A DNA stretch of 64,000 bases from JBGQAS01 sp963699305 (GCA_963699305.1 OY969431.1:2046001-2110000); one strand, 5' to 3'; counted from the stretch's first letter, positions 27,358 to 37,227 are shown. Program-made: numbers and translations. Notes: generated by a model from the letters alone, not told the origin.

Positions 27358-27935
27358 TTATGTTGCAAGCTCCAGGAAATAACGGTGAAAGCGGTCATCA
27401 CCGGTCAATTCAGGATGAAACGAAGTTGCCAGCAGTTTTCCCTGCCGGGCAGCGACGGTTTTGCCGTTGGGGAGCGAGGAAAGAATCTCGACTTTTTCCC
27501 CACCGAGGCGATCAACGGGGCACGGATGAAGACGGCATGGAATGGAAGATTCTCTTTCGAGACCTGCTTGAGTGCCGGAACATTCAAATCCATTTCAAAG
27601 CTATCCACCTGGCGACCAAAGGCGTTGCGTTCAACCTTGATATCCATCAATTTGAGCAAAGGCTGGTCACGCTGGGTATCGTTGGAGATGAAAATGGCAC
27701 CAGCGCAGGTCCCCCACAGGGCATGCTTTTTCCCAAAGGTGCACAGGGGCGCCATGAGTTTGTAGGCAGTTGCCAGTTTACCGATGGTGGTGGATTCACC
27801 TCCGGGGATGATCAATCCCTGCAGTCCAGCCAGCTGTTCGGGCAGGCGCACCTGCACAACCTCGCAGCCGAGGTTTTCCAGCATGTGCTGGTGTTCAATG
27901 AAATCGCCTTGAAGTGCGAGAACGCCGATTTTCAT
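27358..27935 (-). CDS. pdxT: Pyridoxal 5-phosphate synthase glutaminase subunit (one frameshift)
   Basis: PdxT releases ammonia from glutamine for PdxS. The N-terminal part shows KIGVLALQGDFIEHQ, the oxyanion region IIPGGESTTIGKL near residue 43 and the nucleophile LWGTCAGAIFI (Cys near residue 77). The frame then drifts at about residue 146. One missing base in the C4 run at 27498-27501 restores EKVEILSSLPNGKTVAARQG and the catalytic His-Glu region LLATSFHPELTGDDRFHRYF to a TAA at 27358. The length of 578 is 3n+2, consistent with one lost base. I read it as one intact gene of about 192 residues. It follows pdxS by about 90 bases. Confidence 0.9.
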
Positions 27936-27978
27936 GGTTTGCAAATGGATATTATTGTTAAAGTTTATGATACTGACT

Positions 27979-28020
27979 GAAGAGAGGTTCTTCGCTCCCT
28001 TGGTCACTCAGAATGACATG
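27979..28020. repeat. Dispersed REP-like repeat between pdxS and pdxT
   Basis: The sequence includes AGAGAGGTTCTTCGCTCCC and CACTCAGAATGACATG, the common intergenic motif family GAGATTCTTCGCT...TCAGAATGACA. Related copies occur at about 37101 and 43182 in this window. No coding content. Confidence 0.45.
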
Positions 28021-28026
28021 CAACGA

Positions 28027-28917
28027 TTACCAACCTCGTCCGGCGATCTTTTCCTCGTCAGGCATTTTTTCCACCGAGCGACCCACCATGGGCTCGCCCA
28101 GGTTTTTGCTCACTTGCGCCAGGATCTTGGCATCTGTGTAATGGGTGGTGGCTTTGACGATGGCTGCCGCGCGCTTGGCAGGGCTGCCGGATTTAAAGAT
28201 ACCTGAACCGACGAACACACCATCCACACCGAGTTGCATCATCAGCGCGGCATCGGCGGGGGTGGCAATGCCGCCGGCGGCAAAATTGACCACAGGCAAG
28301 CGCCCAAGCTTGCGCGTTTCCATGCACAACTCATACGGCGCGCCGATGGACTTGGCGAACGCCATCACTTCCTCTTCGGGCAAGTTCTGCAGCGTACGGA
28401 TCTCTCCGAGCACCGTGCGGGCATGACGAACTGCTTCCACCACGTCTCCTGTGCCGGCTTCACCCTTGGTGCGGATCATGGCCGCGCCTTCGCCGAGGCG
28501 CCGCAGCGCCTCGCCCAGGTTGCGGCAACCGCACACGAAGGGGACCTTGAATCCGTGCTTGTTGATATGATGCTCTTCATCCGCCGGGGTGAGCACTTCG
28601 GATTCGTCGATGTAATCCACGCCGATGGCTTCCAGGATCTGAGCCTCGACAAAATGACCGATGCGGCATTTTGCCATCACCGGGATGGTGACGGCATCCA
28701 TGATCTTCTGGATCAAGCCGGGATCGCTCATGCGTGCCACGCCGCCGGTGGCGCGGATATCCGCTGGCACACGTTCGAGCGCCATCACGGCACAGGCACC
28801 GGCTTCCTCAGCGATTTTGGCATGTTCGGGTGTGACCACATCCATGATCACCCCACCCTTCAACATTTGAGCCAGACCTTTTTTCACTGCAAAGGTTCCG
28901 GTTTGTTTTTCAGCCAT
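28027..28917 (-). CDS. pdxS: Pyridoxal 5-phosphate synthase lyase subunit
   Basis: PdxS makes pyridoxal 5-phosphate from ribose 5-phosphate, glyceraldehyde 3-phosphate and ammonia supplied by PdxT. The 296-residue protein is highly typical: GLAQMLKGGVIMDVVTPEHA, RMSDPGLIQKIMDAV, MAKCRIGHFVEAQILEA with the active-site lysine region near residue 84, FVCGCRNLGEALRR and NFAAGGIATPADAALMMQLG. The ATG at 28917 is chosen because GGAGGT lies about 7 bases upstream; the frame extends further upstream without function. Confidence 0.97.
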   Translation of the reverse strand: MAEKQTGTFAVKKGLAQMLKGGVIMDVVTPEHAKIAEEAGACAVMALERVPADIRATGGVARMSDPGLIQKIMDAVTIPVMAKCRIGHFVEAQILEAIGVDYIDESEVLTPADEEHHINKHGFKVPFVCGCRNLGEALRRLGEGAAMIRTKGEAGTGDVVEAVRHARTVLGEIRTLQNLPEEEVMAFAKSIGAPYELCMETRKLGRLPVVNFAAGGIATPADAALMMQLGVDGVFVGSGIFKSGSPAKRAAAIVKATTHYTDAKILAQVSKNLGEPMVGRSVEKMPDEEKIAGRGW

Positions 28918-29082
28918 TTTTCGTACCTCCATCAATTGATTGCATTGGGATTTTACCACCGAAGGCAGGGGAGAGCAGAGACTGTAGAGACTTCCTTGAT
29001 AAAAAATATCAATGGGTATCGGAGTGGACAAGAAAATTGAATCACATATAAAATCTACCTATCCGGCTCTTGGAGGGGATTC

Positions 29083-30738
29083 ATGGAAAAAATATTAGAT
29101 CCCAAATTTCTTCCTTACCTGATCTTTACCATCTGTTATGCGGGTTTTATTGCATTATTTCTCAGGGAAAAAGTCCTACGAAAAATTCTTGAATTAAAAA
29201 TCCCCACCTGGGTGGGTAAAGTAGTTACATCTGTTTCAATTACGCTCCTGATTCTGTCCTTGCTTGATGAAGTTGGATTATTTCTGAACGAATGGTACTT
29301 CTATCCGAAGGTTTTTTCGATGCTCCGTTCCATCATGGGATTGCCTGGAGTCAGTTACCTGGTTTATTTCGCAAATTTTGCGCTTTTGATACCTTTCTTC
29401 TATCAAATCACAGAGAAAAATCGACAAAAAAGTGACAACGTGGAAAAGGAAGCATTGCTGAAATTGGCAAATATTAATTTTTCTGTCGATTTACTCACAA
29501 CCTCTTTTCTCCTCACATCGGTCCAACTCTGTGCATCATATGCAGATATCCAAAATTTGCAATGGACTTTGTTACCATTAATATTTATCCTTTGCCAAGT
29601 TGTTATCAAGGGAATGAACAGCCAAATTCAAAAACGGATTACGAAGACTAACGATAATAGTCAAGATCGATACAGGAATATAACCACCTTACTTCTTTAT
29701 GGGTTGGTTTTCTTACAAACCATGATTACAAAAGCTGGTCTACTCCTTGCAGTTTATTACTGGTTCCGTAATATATTTGGCAAGATGACACAGTTTTTTC
29801 AACGAAGAAAATGGAAACACGCTTTCTCCCCGGTCTTTCTCGAATCTTTAGCAATCCATCTCAATCCAACGGATTGGAAAGATCTAACCCCGTTGATAAT
29901 ATTATTCGGTTCCATTCCACCCATGATTTTTTTCTGGCAAGTCAACCAAAGTCCGTTCCCTCCGAGTGGAGGTTTTTTTCCAAAAGATACGACCATTAAT
30001 GTATTATATACAGTAGATATCTTGTTTTTCTTATTTGCCATAATTGCCTCAAGGGCTGAATGGTTTCTTACCTTATTGGCGACCATATTTTTATTATTCA
30101 CGCGTTATGGCACAATAATTCTTTTTCAGAATTGGTATGTATCGGGACCAAGCACGTTGCATGGGCTAAATACAGTTGAAATAATTGCAACGTTTTTTGG
30201 TTATGATTTAAGAAATGCTGCATGGTTTGGTTTTCTCCTACATTTGTTTATGGTAATCATTTTAGTCTCCCTTGCTTCGGCAAATAAATATTACATAGAA
30301 TCGATACTGGATAAGAATCCAAATAGAATCAAATCCTATTTCATTAGCCAAATTTCGATTAATTGGGTAATCGTGCTCTTGGGACTGTTTGCCCAAACCA
30401 TGTTGTATTATATTTTTCGTAATAGTAATATGTCAGGAATAACTTTTCTAATTTTCGTTTTTAGTGGTTATTTATTCTTGTTAGCACTTTTGAGCCTTAT
30501 AATTTTTCCTGAATGGACTGGAGAACAATCGACTATTAAACAGTTTTTTGGAAATATAAAAAAATTCTATGGAGATGACTTTTTGAGACGAATTAACAAA
30601 AAAATCTCATTGATAAGACATTATTCACCAGAAAAAACTAAAGGACTTGTCAAATTTACCTACTTTCCTTTTTATACATTAGTATTATCAACCTTATTTT
30701 TTATGATTATTACTTTTTTCTATTTTTATAGTAGATAA
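29083..30738 (+). CDS. Large multipass membrane protein, unknown function
   Basis: A 551-residue protein with roughly 14 hydrophobic segments, beginning MEKILDPKFLPYLIFTICYAG. Loops are short and basic. It has no motif I recognise and no signal for a transporter or enzyme family. Codon usage is more AT-rich than its neighbours. GGAGGGG lies 6 bases before the ATG. The next gene starts 4 bases after its stop, so it may be co-transcribed with the acetyltransferase. Confidence 0.7.
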   Translation: MEKILDPKFLPYLIFTICYAGFIALFLREKVLRKILELKIPTWVGKVVTSVSITLLILSLLDEVGLFLNEWYFYPKVFSMLRSIMGLPGVSYLVYFANFALLIPFFYQITEKNRQKSDNVEKEALLKLANINFSVDLLTTSFLLTSVQLCASYADIQNLQWTLLPLIFILCQVVIKGMNSQIQKRITKTNDNSQDRYRNITTLLLYGLVFLQTMITKAGLLLAVYYWFRNIFGKMTQFFQRRKWKHAFSPVFLESLAIHLNPTDWKDLTPLIILFGSIPPMIFFWQVNQSPFPPSGGFFPKDTTINVLYTVDILFFLFAIIASRAEWFLTLLATIFLLFTRYGTIILFQNWYVSGPSTLHGLNTVEIIATFFGYDLRNAAWFGFLLHLFMVIILVSLASANKYYIESILDKNPNRIKSYFISQISINWVIVLLGLFAQTMLYYIFRNSNMSGITFLIFVFSGYLFLLALLSLIIFPEWTGEQSTIKQFFGNIKKFYGDDFLRRINKKISLIRHYSPEKTKGLVKFTYFPFYTLVLSTLFFMIITFFYFYSR

Positions 30739-30741
30739 TAA

Positions 30742-31512
30742 ATGACAGTTATTCTTGAATCAAGCAAAAACAACCTTAAATTAATTTCACGCGCTTTTGC
30801 TAAAAATCCCCGTGTAGACCTTTCCTATGATTGCTACCTGGAAGGCACTGCTGGCAGGGTGATGGTGGATGATGCGGAAAACCCAACAGCTTTCCGCCTG
30901 GAGCAGGGTCCCTTTTGGTATTATGTCGGGGATGCAAGCAGCGCGGCTGCCAAGCAGTTAATGGAGGAAATGCCGCCGTACACATTCCTGATGCCCTCCC
31001 CTCCCGCATGGATTGACCTGGCAAAGTCGATTTTTGGCAGGAACCTGATCCAAAACCAACGATTCAGCTTTTCGGGGGATCACCTTTCCAAACCGCACCT
31101 GGAAAGCATCCTTGAGCGCCCCCGGTTTGCCGGGGAACTCCAACGCATCGATGCTGCGATGGCACAGAAGTTCATTGACGAAAAAGTATATCTATTCGAT
31201 ATCCCGGGATTTAAATCAGCCATAGATTTCTACGAGCGCGGGCTGGGATATTGCCTGTTTATCCGCGACCGGGTGGTGGCGGGCGCCTATTCCGCCCAGG
31301 CATGCAGCAAGGGCATCGAGGTGAGCATCTACGTGGAGGACCGTCACCGTCAGCGCGGGATTGCCACGGCGCTGGCGGCGCGCCTGGTGCTGGATTGCCT
31401 GCAGCGCGGCTGGATCGCGCATTGGGATGCCGCCAACCCGGAATCCTGCAAACTAGCGCAAAAACTGGGTTACCGTCTGACCGGCGAATATACCGGATAT
31501 TTTCTTGTCTAG
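30742..31512 (+). CDS. GNAT acetyltransferase
   Basis: A 256-residue protein with the layout of the PF12746-type GNAT family (ZmaR and related proteins): a diverse N-terminal domain, then a C-terminal acetyl-CoA-binding core with IEVSIYVEDRHRQRGIATALAARLV near residue 194 (R-x-R-G-I-A pattern) and the end WDAANPESCKLAQKLGYR. It lies directly behind the large membrane protein gene with no clear ribosome site of its own. The substrate is unknown; a few relatives acetylate antibiotics. Confidence 0.82.
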   Translation: MTVILESSKNNLKLISRAFAKNPRVDLSYDCYLEGTAGRVMVDDAENPTAFRLEQGPFWYYVGDASSAAAKQLMEEMPPYTFLMPSPPAWIDLAKSIFGRNLIQNQRFSFSGDHLSKPHLESILERPRFAGELQRIDAAMAQKFIDEKVYLFDIPGFKSAIDFYERGLGYCLFIRDRVVAGAYSAQACSKGIEVSIYVEDRHRQRGIATALAARLVLDCLQRGWIAHWDAANPESCKLAQKLGYRLTGEYTGYFLV

Positions 31513-31706
31513 TTTTCCCAACCAACCATTAATCACCTGACAATAAATTGCCAGAGTACCGGCTCTGCGATACAACCATTGTTCTGTTATAAAAAAATTT
31601 TCAAGTGATTGCTATTAAAGTGCAATTGTTTTATTTGTGAACATGCAATTCATACGCTACAATTAGCCCTGCACTAAATCCAGGTTTTCTTCATTAGGAA
31701 TTTGAC

Positions 31707-32906
31707 ATGGCAATAGAAGATCGTATCGCAGCACTACGCCAGCAAAAACTCGAAAAACCATTTTGCTGGCTGATTTGTTTTGAAGAGCGCCCTCTGCAGG
31801 GCATACCTCCGGGAGGGAGCGGACCGCACCTGCTGGTGTTCACCTCCGCGGTCAAAGCACACGATTTTATCAAGGGCAGGAAGAAGTTCTACGGCAGCGA
31901 GACGCTTTCCATACTCGCCCTGGATTCAGCAGGAACGCTGAAGGAGCTTTCGGTCGGTACCGCCAAGGATGCACGCTATGCCGCTCCGCCCTGTGGCGTG
32001 GTGGTCGATTTTCAATATCCCTCCGGGAGATCCAGCCAGGTTCTCACCCCTGCACAAGTGAAAGATATTTCCACTGATGAATTAACGAACCGTATTCAAA
32101 TCAGTTCAATACCACCCCTGTCAGATAAGAGGAAAGTGAAATTTGAATGGAACCGCCGATCCAAAGCAATCGCGATTGGCATCAGCTCGGTGGCAGCACT
32201 CCTGATCGTATTCTTCATCCTGCGCGGTGTGTTCCTGGGGATGAAGAGTGGAAAGATCAAGCCATTATCTTTCATGAACACTCCCACCCTGACCCCCACG
32301 GTGACACCGACCGCCACAGCAACTCAAAAACCGTGGGATGTACATTACCTGGATGATTTCTCATCCAACAAGTTCGGCTGGGAGCTTGACCCAGCAGAGG
32401 ATTCGGGCGATTGTGGTACCGAGATCCGAACCATGGAGTTCAATTCCCTGGTGTGGACAATTGACGCCCTGGATGGATGTGTATGGCAGCAATCACCACA
32501 GATATCGCCCATACCAAATTTTGAAGCCTTTATTGATGTAGAGCGTGTTCCCGGTTCTGCTCAGGGTGATATGGGATTGATCTTCAACAATCCGGATTAT
32601 TCGAAAACCGTCTACTTCCTCATTGATGATACAGAGGGGACTTTTTCGGTTTATTCGCTGCAAAGAGATTGGTCGACGCTCGTTGATTGGAGAGGTAGCA
32701 CTGCAATCCACTCCAATACCATGAACAAGCTCGGGATTGTAGCGCGGGGATCCACTTACACCTTTTTTATTAATGGCGAAAAAGTCGCCAGCATAACCAT
32801 TTCTGGATTTACCAGGCACGTGGTAGGAGTAGGAATGGGGCTTGAACGATCCGGAGACACCCTGACCGTTCGCTACAGCAACTATGAAATAAACACTTAC
32901 CGATAA
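31707..32906 (+). CDS. Membrane-anchored protein with shared N-terminal domain
   Basis: A 399-residue protein in three parts. Residues about 1-135 form a cytoplasmic domain, with ERPLQGIPPGGSGPHLLVF near residue 27 and APPCGVVVDF near residue 92, that is also present in the gene at 34749. One membrane helix follows near residues 153-175 (AIAIGISSVAALLIVFFIL). A Thr/Pro linker leads to an external domain of about 190 residues with DDFSSNKFGWEL and NGEKVASITISG, which resembles a concanavalin/LamG-type jelly roll (3-keto-disaccharide hydrolase-like). The N-terminal domain recalls SseB-like folds, but only weakly. It heads a cluster of four or five genes. Confidence 0.65.
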   Translation: MAIEDRIAALRQQKLEKPFCWLICFEERPLQGIPPGGSGPHLLVFTSAVKAHDFIKGRKKFYGSETLSILALDSAGTLKELSVGTAKDARYAAPPCGVVVDFQYPSGRSSQVLTPAQVKDISTDELTNRIQISSIPPLSDKRKVKFEWNRRSKAIAIGISSVAALLIVFFILRGVFLGMKSGKIKPLSFMNTPTLTPTVTPTATATQKPWDVHYLDDFSSNKFGWELDPAEDSGDCGTEIRTMEFNSLVWTIDALDGCVWQQSPQISPIPNFEAFIDVERVPGSAQGDMGLIFNNPDYSKTVYFLIDDTEGTFSVYSLQRDWSTLVDWRGSTAIHSNTMNKLGIVARGSTYTFFINGEKVASITISGFTRHVVGVGMGLERSGDTLTVRYSNYEINTYR

Positions 32907-32924
32907 GGCAAAAGGATCAGAATC

Positions 32925-34708
32925 ATGAACGAATCATATCAACCCGGAACACTTGCCCCGCTCATACCTGAGACTAAGAAATCACCCAAAATTGCCACAG
33001 GGCGCGGTCAGAAAAAACCGGACGGTAAAAAATTGATGCCACTCATACCCGAACCGGAACCGGTGGTGATCCCGGCGGCACGACTCCGCAATCCACTGGA
33101 GGTGGCGTTATTGAACTTAAGCGGATTGGGACTGGGTTATGCGTTCACCAAACATTGGGTGCGCTTTGCCATCCATTTGGCGGTCACCATTGGATTGGTC
33201 GTCACCGCATTTGCATCTAAAGCCCATGCCCAACCTGCCTTGTGGATCATCCTGTTCCTGCTCTGGTTGGGTTGGATGGTGTTCGATGGATGGAACATCA
33301 CCCAAAAGACTCTCAAGCAATCCGGTAAAGCAAACGTCAAGCTCCAGGTCATCCCTCTGGCAATTGGAATTGCCGCGCTGATACTTATTTTTGGAGGATT
33401 TATCGTTTATTCATTACTGGGCAGCGCGAATTTTGTTCAGGCAATGGAAGCGTACAACGCCAGCGACTGTACTGCTGCACAGCCGCTGTTCAAAAAAATG
33501 AGCAGTGTCTTTGAACTGACTTTCAGCCCCAAGATCAGCCTGGCTGAGCAAAAGATTCGAAGAATGTTCATCGCTGTTGGCTGCGGAAGAAGCTGAATCA
33601 CAAGGCAATTATGCGGTTGTGATAGACGCTTACAAAGATTATTTGAGCCAATATCCGAATAACCCACCTTCCGCCGGAGTGAAGGAAAAGATCGCCAGCT
33701 CCTATTTTGCCTGGGGGAACCAGCTTAAGGAGCAGGATAAATACCAGCAAGCCCTGGATACCTTCGGTAAATTACAGAAGGAGTATCCGAACTCCACGGT
33801 TGCCGCACAGGTGCCGGATGCAGAAGCTGCCACGCTCCTCGAATGGGCTGGGGAGTTGAGCATCACTCACCAGTATTCAACATCCATCGAAAAGTACCAG
33901 GAGATCATTAATTCCTATCCGTCATCACCTTCCGCTGCAACTGCCAAGACACAGATCGTTAAAGCGTATTCATCGTGGGCAGGGTATTTGAGAGACACCG
34001 GGAAGTTCCAGGAAGCCATTGAAACATTTGAATTATTACAGGAAAAATACCCACAAACGACGGAAGGCAACGCTGCTCCGATGGGGATTGCCCTTACGCA
34101 CATCGTCATGGGGAAATGACCTTGTCCGTTTGAAGGATTTTTATGCTGCCATGGATCAGTTTGACCTGGCAAAACAGATCAGCACGGATACCAGCGTTCA
34201 GGACCTGGCGGAACAGGGATATACGGACGCCCTGAACGGCTTGGCGTACGACAGCGGTGAACAGGGTATGCAGATCATCGAAACTGCCAAGGATGAAGCC
34301 TGCGCGGGTATACCGGCATCATCGCCTGCAGTAGGGATTGGCAAAGACATCATCCCCGGTAAAGCACTCAATTGCTCCTATGGTGAGGTCAGCCTACCAT
34401 CCGATCTAACTGCCTACACCCCCGCAGAATTCCTGTATGTGATCAAGTTTTCCTCCGATATGTCCACCCTCGATAGCTGCGCTTACGAAGGGGGTTACAG
34501 CATCACCCGCTACCAAAGTTCCTGGACAGTGACCTTGATCAGCACGCTCACCGGCAGAGTTGTAAGGAGCCAGGTTTTTTACGGTGCTTCTCCGGATGAC
34601 TGTCCCGATGAACACTGGTTCACAATCGGTGTATACAATGACAGCATGTCCGGAGGTAACCCGGATGACTATGAAGTGACGGCATGGCTGCGCCAGGTGA
34701 TCAAATAG
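32925..34708 (+). CDS. TPR-like membrane protein (two frameshifts)
   Basis: A protein of about 594 residues split in three frames. Part one (32925-about 33555) has a Pro-rich cytoplasmic start with two copies of LIPE, then three membrane helices with SGLGLGYAFTKHWVRFAIH, a TM2/DUF-like membrane core. Part two (to about 34100) holds TPR-like repeats of the BamD/YbgF kind, with pairs such as YFAWGNQLKEQDKYQQALDT and YSSWAGYLRDTGKFQEAIET. Part three continues the repeat (WGNDLVRLKDFYAAMDQFD) and ends in a Cys-containing external domain. Single inserted bases near 33556 and 34101 restore KIEECSSLLAAEEAESQGNY and LTHSSWGNDLVRL. It is likely a surface scaffolding protein; function unknown. Confidence 0.7.
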
Positions 34709-34748
34709 CCCGATCCGAAAAAATGGTTGTGGATGGAGAGAAATTGAA

Positions 34749-35852
34749 ATGAACATAGAAGAATTGATTTCGGAATTAAAACAAAAATCTGCCAAAAAAA
34801 GCCTATGCTGGATGGTGTGTTACGGCGAGCGCCCACTGCAGGGTGTCCCGCCCGGCGGCAGCGGCGCACATGTGATGATTTTCTCCAGCCCAGCCAGCGC
34901 CCAGGCATTCCTAACCGGGAGAGCCAAGTATTTCCAACCGGAACCGCTTTCCATTGTAACGATTGATTCTCCGGCGGCGCTCAAGAAGGTGGCAACCACA
35001 GCTTCCGCTGACCCCGATTACACTGCGCCCCCCTGCGGATTGGTGCTCGATTTCGATTACGCAGCCGGCAGGGCAACTGCAAGTCTGCCACCCGTGAAGG
35101 TGGCGGAGATGAGTGCCAAGGAAATTGTCGAAGTGCTGAACCTGACCCTAAAATCCACCGAGGTTCCGCCCGTCCCTGTTATGGAACCGTTGATCCCCCA
35201 ACCTACCCCGGCAGGAACAACTGCAGTCCAGGGGACCAAAACCGCTCCTCCTCCCCTGCCGCCTGTCCAAGCTGCCGCCATTGGCGCGGGGATGACCGCC
35301 ATGACCGCTGCTGAATTGGTGGGGATGGCAACCCGAAAGGAAACGCCAAAACCCGCACCTCCGCCAATCGTCCAGAAACCAGTATCGATACCTGCACCAG
35401 CGCCAAAAGCACCCGCTGCACCGCAATTCATCACCAAGACCACTAATCCCGGAGGGACATATGAAATCTACCGGGGGACGGATGCGGAGTCCGCCAGGCA
35501 GTTCCTGGTCACCAAGAAAGTAACCGAAGCAAAGTATTATATAAAGGTGGAAACGCCCGAAGGCAACTGGGGTATAGATAAGGAAGGTCTATATTTGGAA
35601 AAGTTGCTGCCCTGGCAATTGAATCTCAGCGCTGCCAAAACGAATGGCAACCACAATCCATTTTCAGCAAGCATATTTGGAGCGAAATTTGCCAAAAATG
35701 GGATGGCGGACAACTTTGTCGTGGATGTGGAATGTGGATCATGCGGGTTCAAATGGCGTGATGGCGTTCGCTATCAGAATGATACTGTGGTGAAATGTCC
35801 CAAGTGTAAAACATTGAACAAGATCGACAGCCGTAACATTACATTGTTCTAG
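34749..35852 (+). CDS. Shared N-terminal domain plus zinc ribbon protein
   Basis: A 367-residue soluble protein. Residues about 1-125 match the N-terminal domain of the gene at 31707 (ERPLQGVPPGGSGAHVMIF, APPCGLVLDFDY). Residues about 135-230 are a Pro/Ala-rich linker. Residues about 232-300 form a small domain starting GGTYEIYRGTDAESARQFL. The C-terminus has a zinc-ribbon pair, CGSCGFKWRDG and VKCPKCKTLN, near residues 333-358. A ribosome site GGAGAG precedes the ATG. It may bind a partner through the ribbon; the family is not recognised. Confidence 0.65.
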   Translation: MNIEELISELKQKSAKKSLCWMVCYGERPLQGVPPGGSGAHVMIFSSPASAQAFLTGRAKYFQPEPLSIVTIDSPAALKKVATTASADPDYTAPPCGLVLDFDYAAGRATASLPPVKVAEMSAKEIVEVLNLTLKSTEVPPVPVMEPLIPQPTPAGTTAVQGTKTAPPPLPPVQAAAIGAGMTAMTAAELVGMATRKETPKPAPPPIVQKPVSIPAPAPKAPAAPQFITKTTNPGGTYEIYRGTDAESARQFLVTKKVTEAKYYIKVETPEGNWGIDKEGLYLEKLLPWQLNLSAAKTNGNHNPFSASIFGAKFAKNGMADNFVVDVECGSCGFKWRDGVRYQNDTVVKCPKCKTLNKIDSRNITLF

Positions 35853-35869
35853 AATTATTCAAGCGCACT

Positions 35870-35900
35870 GCAGCCAGGTTAAAAACCTGGCTGCTTTTTT
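35870..35900 (+). terminator. Rho-independent terminator
   Basis: A perfect 11-bp stem (GCAGCCAGGTT with AACCTGGCTGC), a 3-base loop and six T residues. It ends the shared-domain cluster. Confidence 0.92.
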
Positions 35901-35948
35901 ATTCTTACCATTTGTTATACTATTCACATCCTTCTTGTGGAGGGCGCA

Positions 35949-36560
35949 ATGAAAAAGATAATCCGTTTTTTATTGATCCTGATGATGTACATTTTATGTT
36001 CCTGCAATCTTGCAAACATTGTCAGCAATCCCACCCTCACCCCTGAACCGGGTCCTCCGGTTGATCCGGCGTCAGTTTGTCCACCTGCAAGTGAGGGAAC
36101 AACGGTATATATCAATCGAAATGCGGGATACTGCCTGTTGTATCCCTCCGACTATACACTCGGCTCAGATACACAGCGTCCAGAGGCTGTGGTCAATTTC
36201 ACGGGTCCTGTCCTGCCACCCCCGCCCAAATCCATGGATAGTATTGCCCCGCTGATTATCCTCGAATTCAACGGGATCGCGGATGTTGGGGATGCTGCAG
36301 CATACATGGAAAAATGGCAGTCGCTGTTCGTTCCTGAAATGCACCTGCCGCAGTTGCGCACCACGATTGCCGGTCAGCCGGCGGTCATCGTGAATGGCAT
36401 TCCCGGAATGCTTTCCGGGCAGGGTGCATTCATCATTGCAAATAACGCCAAATACGTGCTGATGATGTTCCCTGAAACCGGGCTGGTGACCGATTTGGAT
36501 CCCGAACTTCTCCGCGGCTGGGATACAATCCTCAATTCGTTGACCTTTTTCTTCCCCTAA
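35949..36560 (+). CDS. Lipoprotein with Cys-containing domain (first of a tandem pair)
   Basis: A 203-residue secreted lipoprotein: signal peptide with lipobox ILCSC, a Pro-rich linker, then a domain with SVCPPASEGTTVYINRNAG and GYCLLYPSDYTLG. The ATG at 35949 is chosen because GGAGGGCG lies just upstream. The domain is repeated in the next frame at 36566, so the two are either tandem genes or one protein split by an indel in the T5 run at about 36546-36550. Inserting one T there reads LTFFLPLTPMTVVRPQDVC in a continuous frame. No function is known. Confidence 0.65.
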   Translation: MKKIIRFLLILMMYILCSCNLANIVSNPTLTPEPGPPVDPASVCPPASEGTTVYINRNAGYCLLYPSDYTLGSDTQRPEAVVNFTGPVLPPPPKSMDSIAPLIILEFNGIADVGDAAAYMEKWQSLFVPEMHLPQLRTTIAGQPAVIVNGIPGMLSGQGAFIIANNAKYVLMMFPETGLVTDLDPELLRGWDTILNSLTFFFP

Positions 36561-36565
36561 CACCA

Positions 36566-37063
36566 ATGACGGTTGTTCGACCTCAGGACGTTTGCCCTGC
36601 GGAAACCTCATATGGAAAACCCTATATCAACGAAGCCGAAGGATATTGCTTCCTTTACCCGGTGGATTTTGTTTACGACCCACAATATGGCGAGCGGTTC
36701 CTGGGTGGTCCGGTCCTCACCAACGTGGAGGCGTTTGGGGGCGACATCCGTGAAGCCATCAGCGTATCTATGGGTGGGTTTGAACCCGATGTGACGCCTT
36801 TTCAGACCATCGAGCATCGTCTGCAATTCATCCCGGCTGAATCCATCACCGATATGATCATCAGCGGATACCCGGCTGTGGCATACCTGGATACCAACGG
36901 TGCCTGGGTCTCACGGCAGGCGCACATCTCTGTGAATGGTTTGATCTACTCCATCCTGGTCCAGCCTTACGAGCCGACTCTTTTCCCCGAGGGCATCCTG
37001 TACGCCAACAAAGCGTGGGATGTGGTGACCACGACCATAAAATTCTTTGAGCCTTGGCATTGA
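36566..37063 (+). CDS. Second copy of the lipoprotein domain, possibly fused to the preceding gene
   Basis: A 165-residue frame lacking a signal peptide and a ribosome site, starting 6 bases after the previous stop in another frame. It repeats the upstream domain: DVCPAETSYGKPYINEAEG and GYCFLYPVDF correspond to SVCPPASEGTTVYINRNAG and GYCLLYPSDY, and both end in FF followed by P. An independent cytoplasmic product is unlikely. The simplest reading is the second domain of one lipoprotein of about 370 residues, separated by a one-base error. Confidence 0.6.
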   Translation: MTVVRPQDVCPAETSYGKPYINEAEGYCFLYPVDFVYDPQYGERFLGGPVLTNVEAFGGDIREAISVSMGGFEPDVTPFQTIEHRLQFIPAESITDMIISGYPAVAYLDTNGAWVSRQAHISVNGLIYSILVQPYEPTLFPEGILYANKAWDVVTTTIKFFEPWH

Positions 37064-37100
37064 TACTGGTTAAGTTAAAAAGGCTATATCGAAATCGATC

Positions 37101-37192
37101 GTCACTCTGAGAGGAGCGAAGCGTCTCTCCTTGTTGTATAAGAGAGACGTTTCACTTGCTTGAGCTTTCTGCAAGCTTCGCTCAACATGACA
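37101..37192. repeat. Foldback REP-like element
   Basis: An imperfect inverted repeat of about 92 bases. The outer arms are GTCACTCTGAGAGGAGCGAAGC and its partner near 37170-37192; the inner arms are CGTCTCTC and GAGAGACG around an 11-base spacer. It belongs to the same intergenic repeat family as the copies at 27979 and 43182. Confidence 0.5.
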
Positions 37193-37227
37193 AGAATGCT
37201 TCGGTACAGCCTTTCACACCTTAGGAT

